Below are positions 6,538 to 7,204 of a DNA stretch of 7,204 nt, piece after piece. Numbering within the stretch: position 1 is the stretch's first letter; the number at the start of each line of letters is the position of its first letter. Source of the DNA: Spongiibacteraceae bacterium (lineage in GTDB: Bacteria; Pseudomonadota; Gammaproteobacteria; Pseudomonadales; PIVM01); assembly GCA_030618505.1 (NCBI GenBank), contig JAUXDF010000162.1, positions 1 to 7,204 on the forward strand. Direction: 5' to 3'. The position numbers were made by a program, and so were the translations under genes. A model generated the notes under the pieces. That model did not search any database. It had not been told where the DNA came from and saw nothing but the letters and a program-made list of their open reading frames with translations.

Positions 6538-7063
6538 AAAAATTGTCGGATAACATCGCCTGAGCGGTATAAGCCAGCATCGACAACAAACCCCAAATCA
6601 AACCCACCACCACGCCGGCATCAACAATACCACGCCAGGGCTGGCTAAACTGGCCGACGATAATGATCAGTATAATGATCATTGCGGTAAGGATAAAACG
6701 GGCGACCTGACGACTCTTGGTGGTATAAAAATAACTGGCACAAAACAGCGGCGCTAGAACCACATGTAGCAGATTCGGGTTAGCGTAAAGATATTTCACC
6801 CGTGCTGCTACACGCGGGGATGCACCTAACTGAAAGCCCTTGTAACCTTCGCTATAGGCCATAAACAATGTGTTCACCAACAACACCAGCCAGTGATACC
6901 ACTCCAGGGTCAATGAAGACAGCTCCAGAGCATGGGGCGTTAAACGAAAAATAGCCCAGCCGAGCAACAGCGATAGACCCGCCACCCCCCACGTTGCACC
7001 AATAACACCTAACACTGTAATAAAAACCGCTGCGTACGAATCACCGAGAACATACTCTCCCAC
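6512..7063 (-). CDS. Polytopic membrane protein of unknown function; N-terminus uncertain, possibly frameshifted
   Basis: I do not recognise this family. The frame gives 183 residues with about five hydrophobic segments (roughly 11-39, 55-70, 98-113, 120-138 and 145-168), so an inner-membrane location is likely. Between segments 2 and 3 lies a polar, probably conserved-looking loop, SEGYKGFQLGASPRVAARVKYL (71-92, in two parts SEGYKGFQLG and ASPRVAARVKYL). The C-terminus ends in acidic, proline-containing SYSPELPE. The only start near the frame's upstream limit is a GTG at 7061-7063, directly after an in-frame TGA and without a proper ribosome site; the next candidate is GTG at 7013-7015. Just upstream, a different frame (7137-7009) encodes a hydrophobic helix, KIRTLLALLFSVGLLL, that would make a natural N-terminus if one base were gained or lost near 7045-7060. 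The gene is therefore either intact with an unusual start or 5'-damaged. Confidence 0.65.
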   Translation of the reverse strand: MGEYVLGDSYAAVFITVLGVIGATWGVAGLSLLLGWAIFRLTPHALELSSLTLEWYHWLVLLVNTLFMAYSEGYKGFQLGASPRVAARVKYLYANPNLLHVVLAPLFCASYFYTTKSRQVARFILTAMIIILIIIVGQFSQPWRGIVDAGVVVGLIWGLLSMLAYTAQAMLSDNFSYSPELPE

Positions 7064-7204
7064 TCAAAACTGACACTACTCAAGAGCAGGCCGACTGAAA
7101 ATAACAAGGCGAGTAGTGTACGGATTTTGTCTGGTATTTAATAGTGGTATTTCCCCACCTCAATAGCTGCTCTTCTCTCCCGCTTTTGTTATATTGCGCC
7201 TTAA
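7064..7204. other. Upstream region of the last gene, no confirmed feature
   Basis: These 141 bp up to the window edge hold the out-of-frame hydrophobic stretch (part of 7137-7009, minus strand) described for the neighbouring gene. They also hold a GGTGGGG-like purine stretch on the minus strand (complement of CCCCACC near 7154-7160) and a possible minus-strand -10 (TATAAC near 7189-7194) whose -35 would lie at or beyond the window edge. None of these is firm. Confidence 0.3.

Overview
The window reads as a stretch of ordinary chromosome from a gammaproteobacterium of moderate GC content, probably a marine or environmental lineage. That placement is an inference from the gene families (MoaA, a GldA/GldF/GldG-like ABC exporter, a DegQ/MucD-like periplasmic protease, a DUF985 cupin) and from protein style; the sequence contains no rRNA or other firm taxonomic marker. 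There are no tRNAs, insertion sequences, phage genes or CRISPR repeats.

Layout. Positions 1-698 (+) hold the C-terminal two thirds of moaA (molybdenum cofactor synthesis), cut by the window edge. It converges on a three-gene minus-strand operon (798-4308). In transcription order this operon is an ABC ATPase (4308 to 3364), an ABC-2 type permease (3367 to 2624) and a large membrane-anchored auxiliary protein of the GldG type (about 2618 to 798), tightly coupled by start/stop overlaps or near-overlaps. A 206-bp divergent regulatory region (4309-4514) follows. It carries a near-consensus sigma70 promoter pointing at the ABC operon and a sigmaE/AlgU-like promoter pointing at the protease gene. 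The predicted start points are placed so that the two 5' leaders overlap antisense by about 40 nt. The protease (4515-5861, +) is a complete HtrA-family enzyme with signal peptide, catalytic triad and two PDZ domains. Behind it lies a REP-like palindrome with a GTAG head, then a DUF985 cupin gene (5971-6498, +). The last gene (6512-7063, -) encodes an unrecognised polytopic membrane protein. Its N-terminus looks displaced into another frame, which suggests a frameshift or an unusual start.

How the genes fit together. The ABC operon and the protease both concern the cell envelope, and the protease may be under envelope-stress control; a functional link between them is not shown. moaA, the cupin and the terminal membrane protein appear to be independent neighbours. 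I see no strong case for a wholly new multi-gene system. The points most worth a second look are the overlapping divergent promoters, the GTAG-headed palindrome, the displaced N-terminus of the last gene, and the unknown substrate of the Gld-like exporter.
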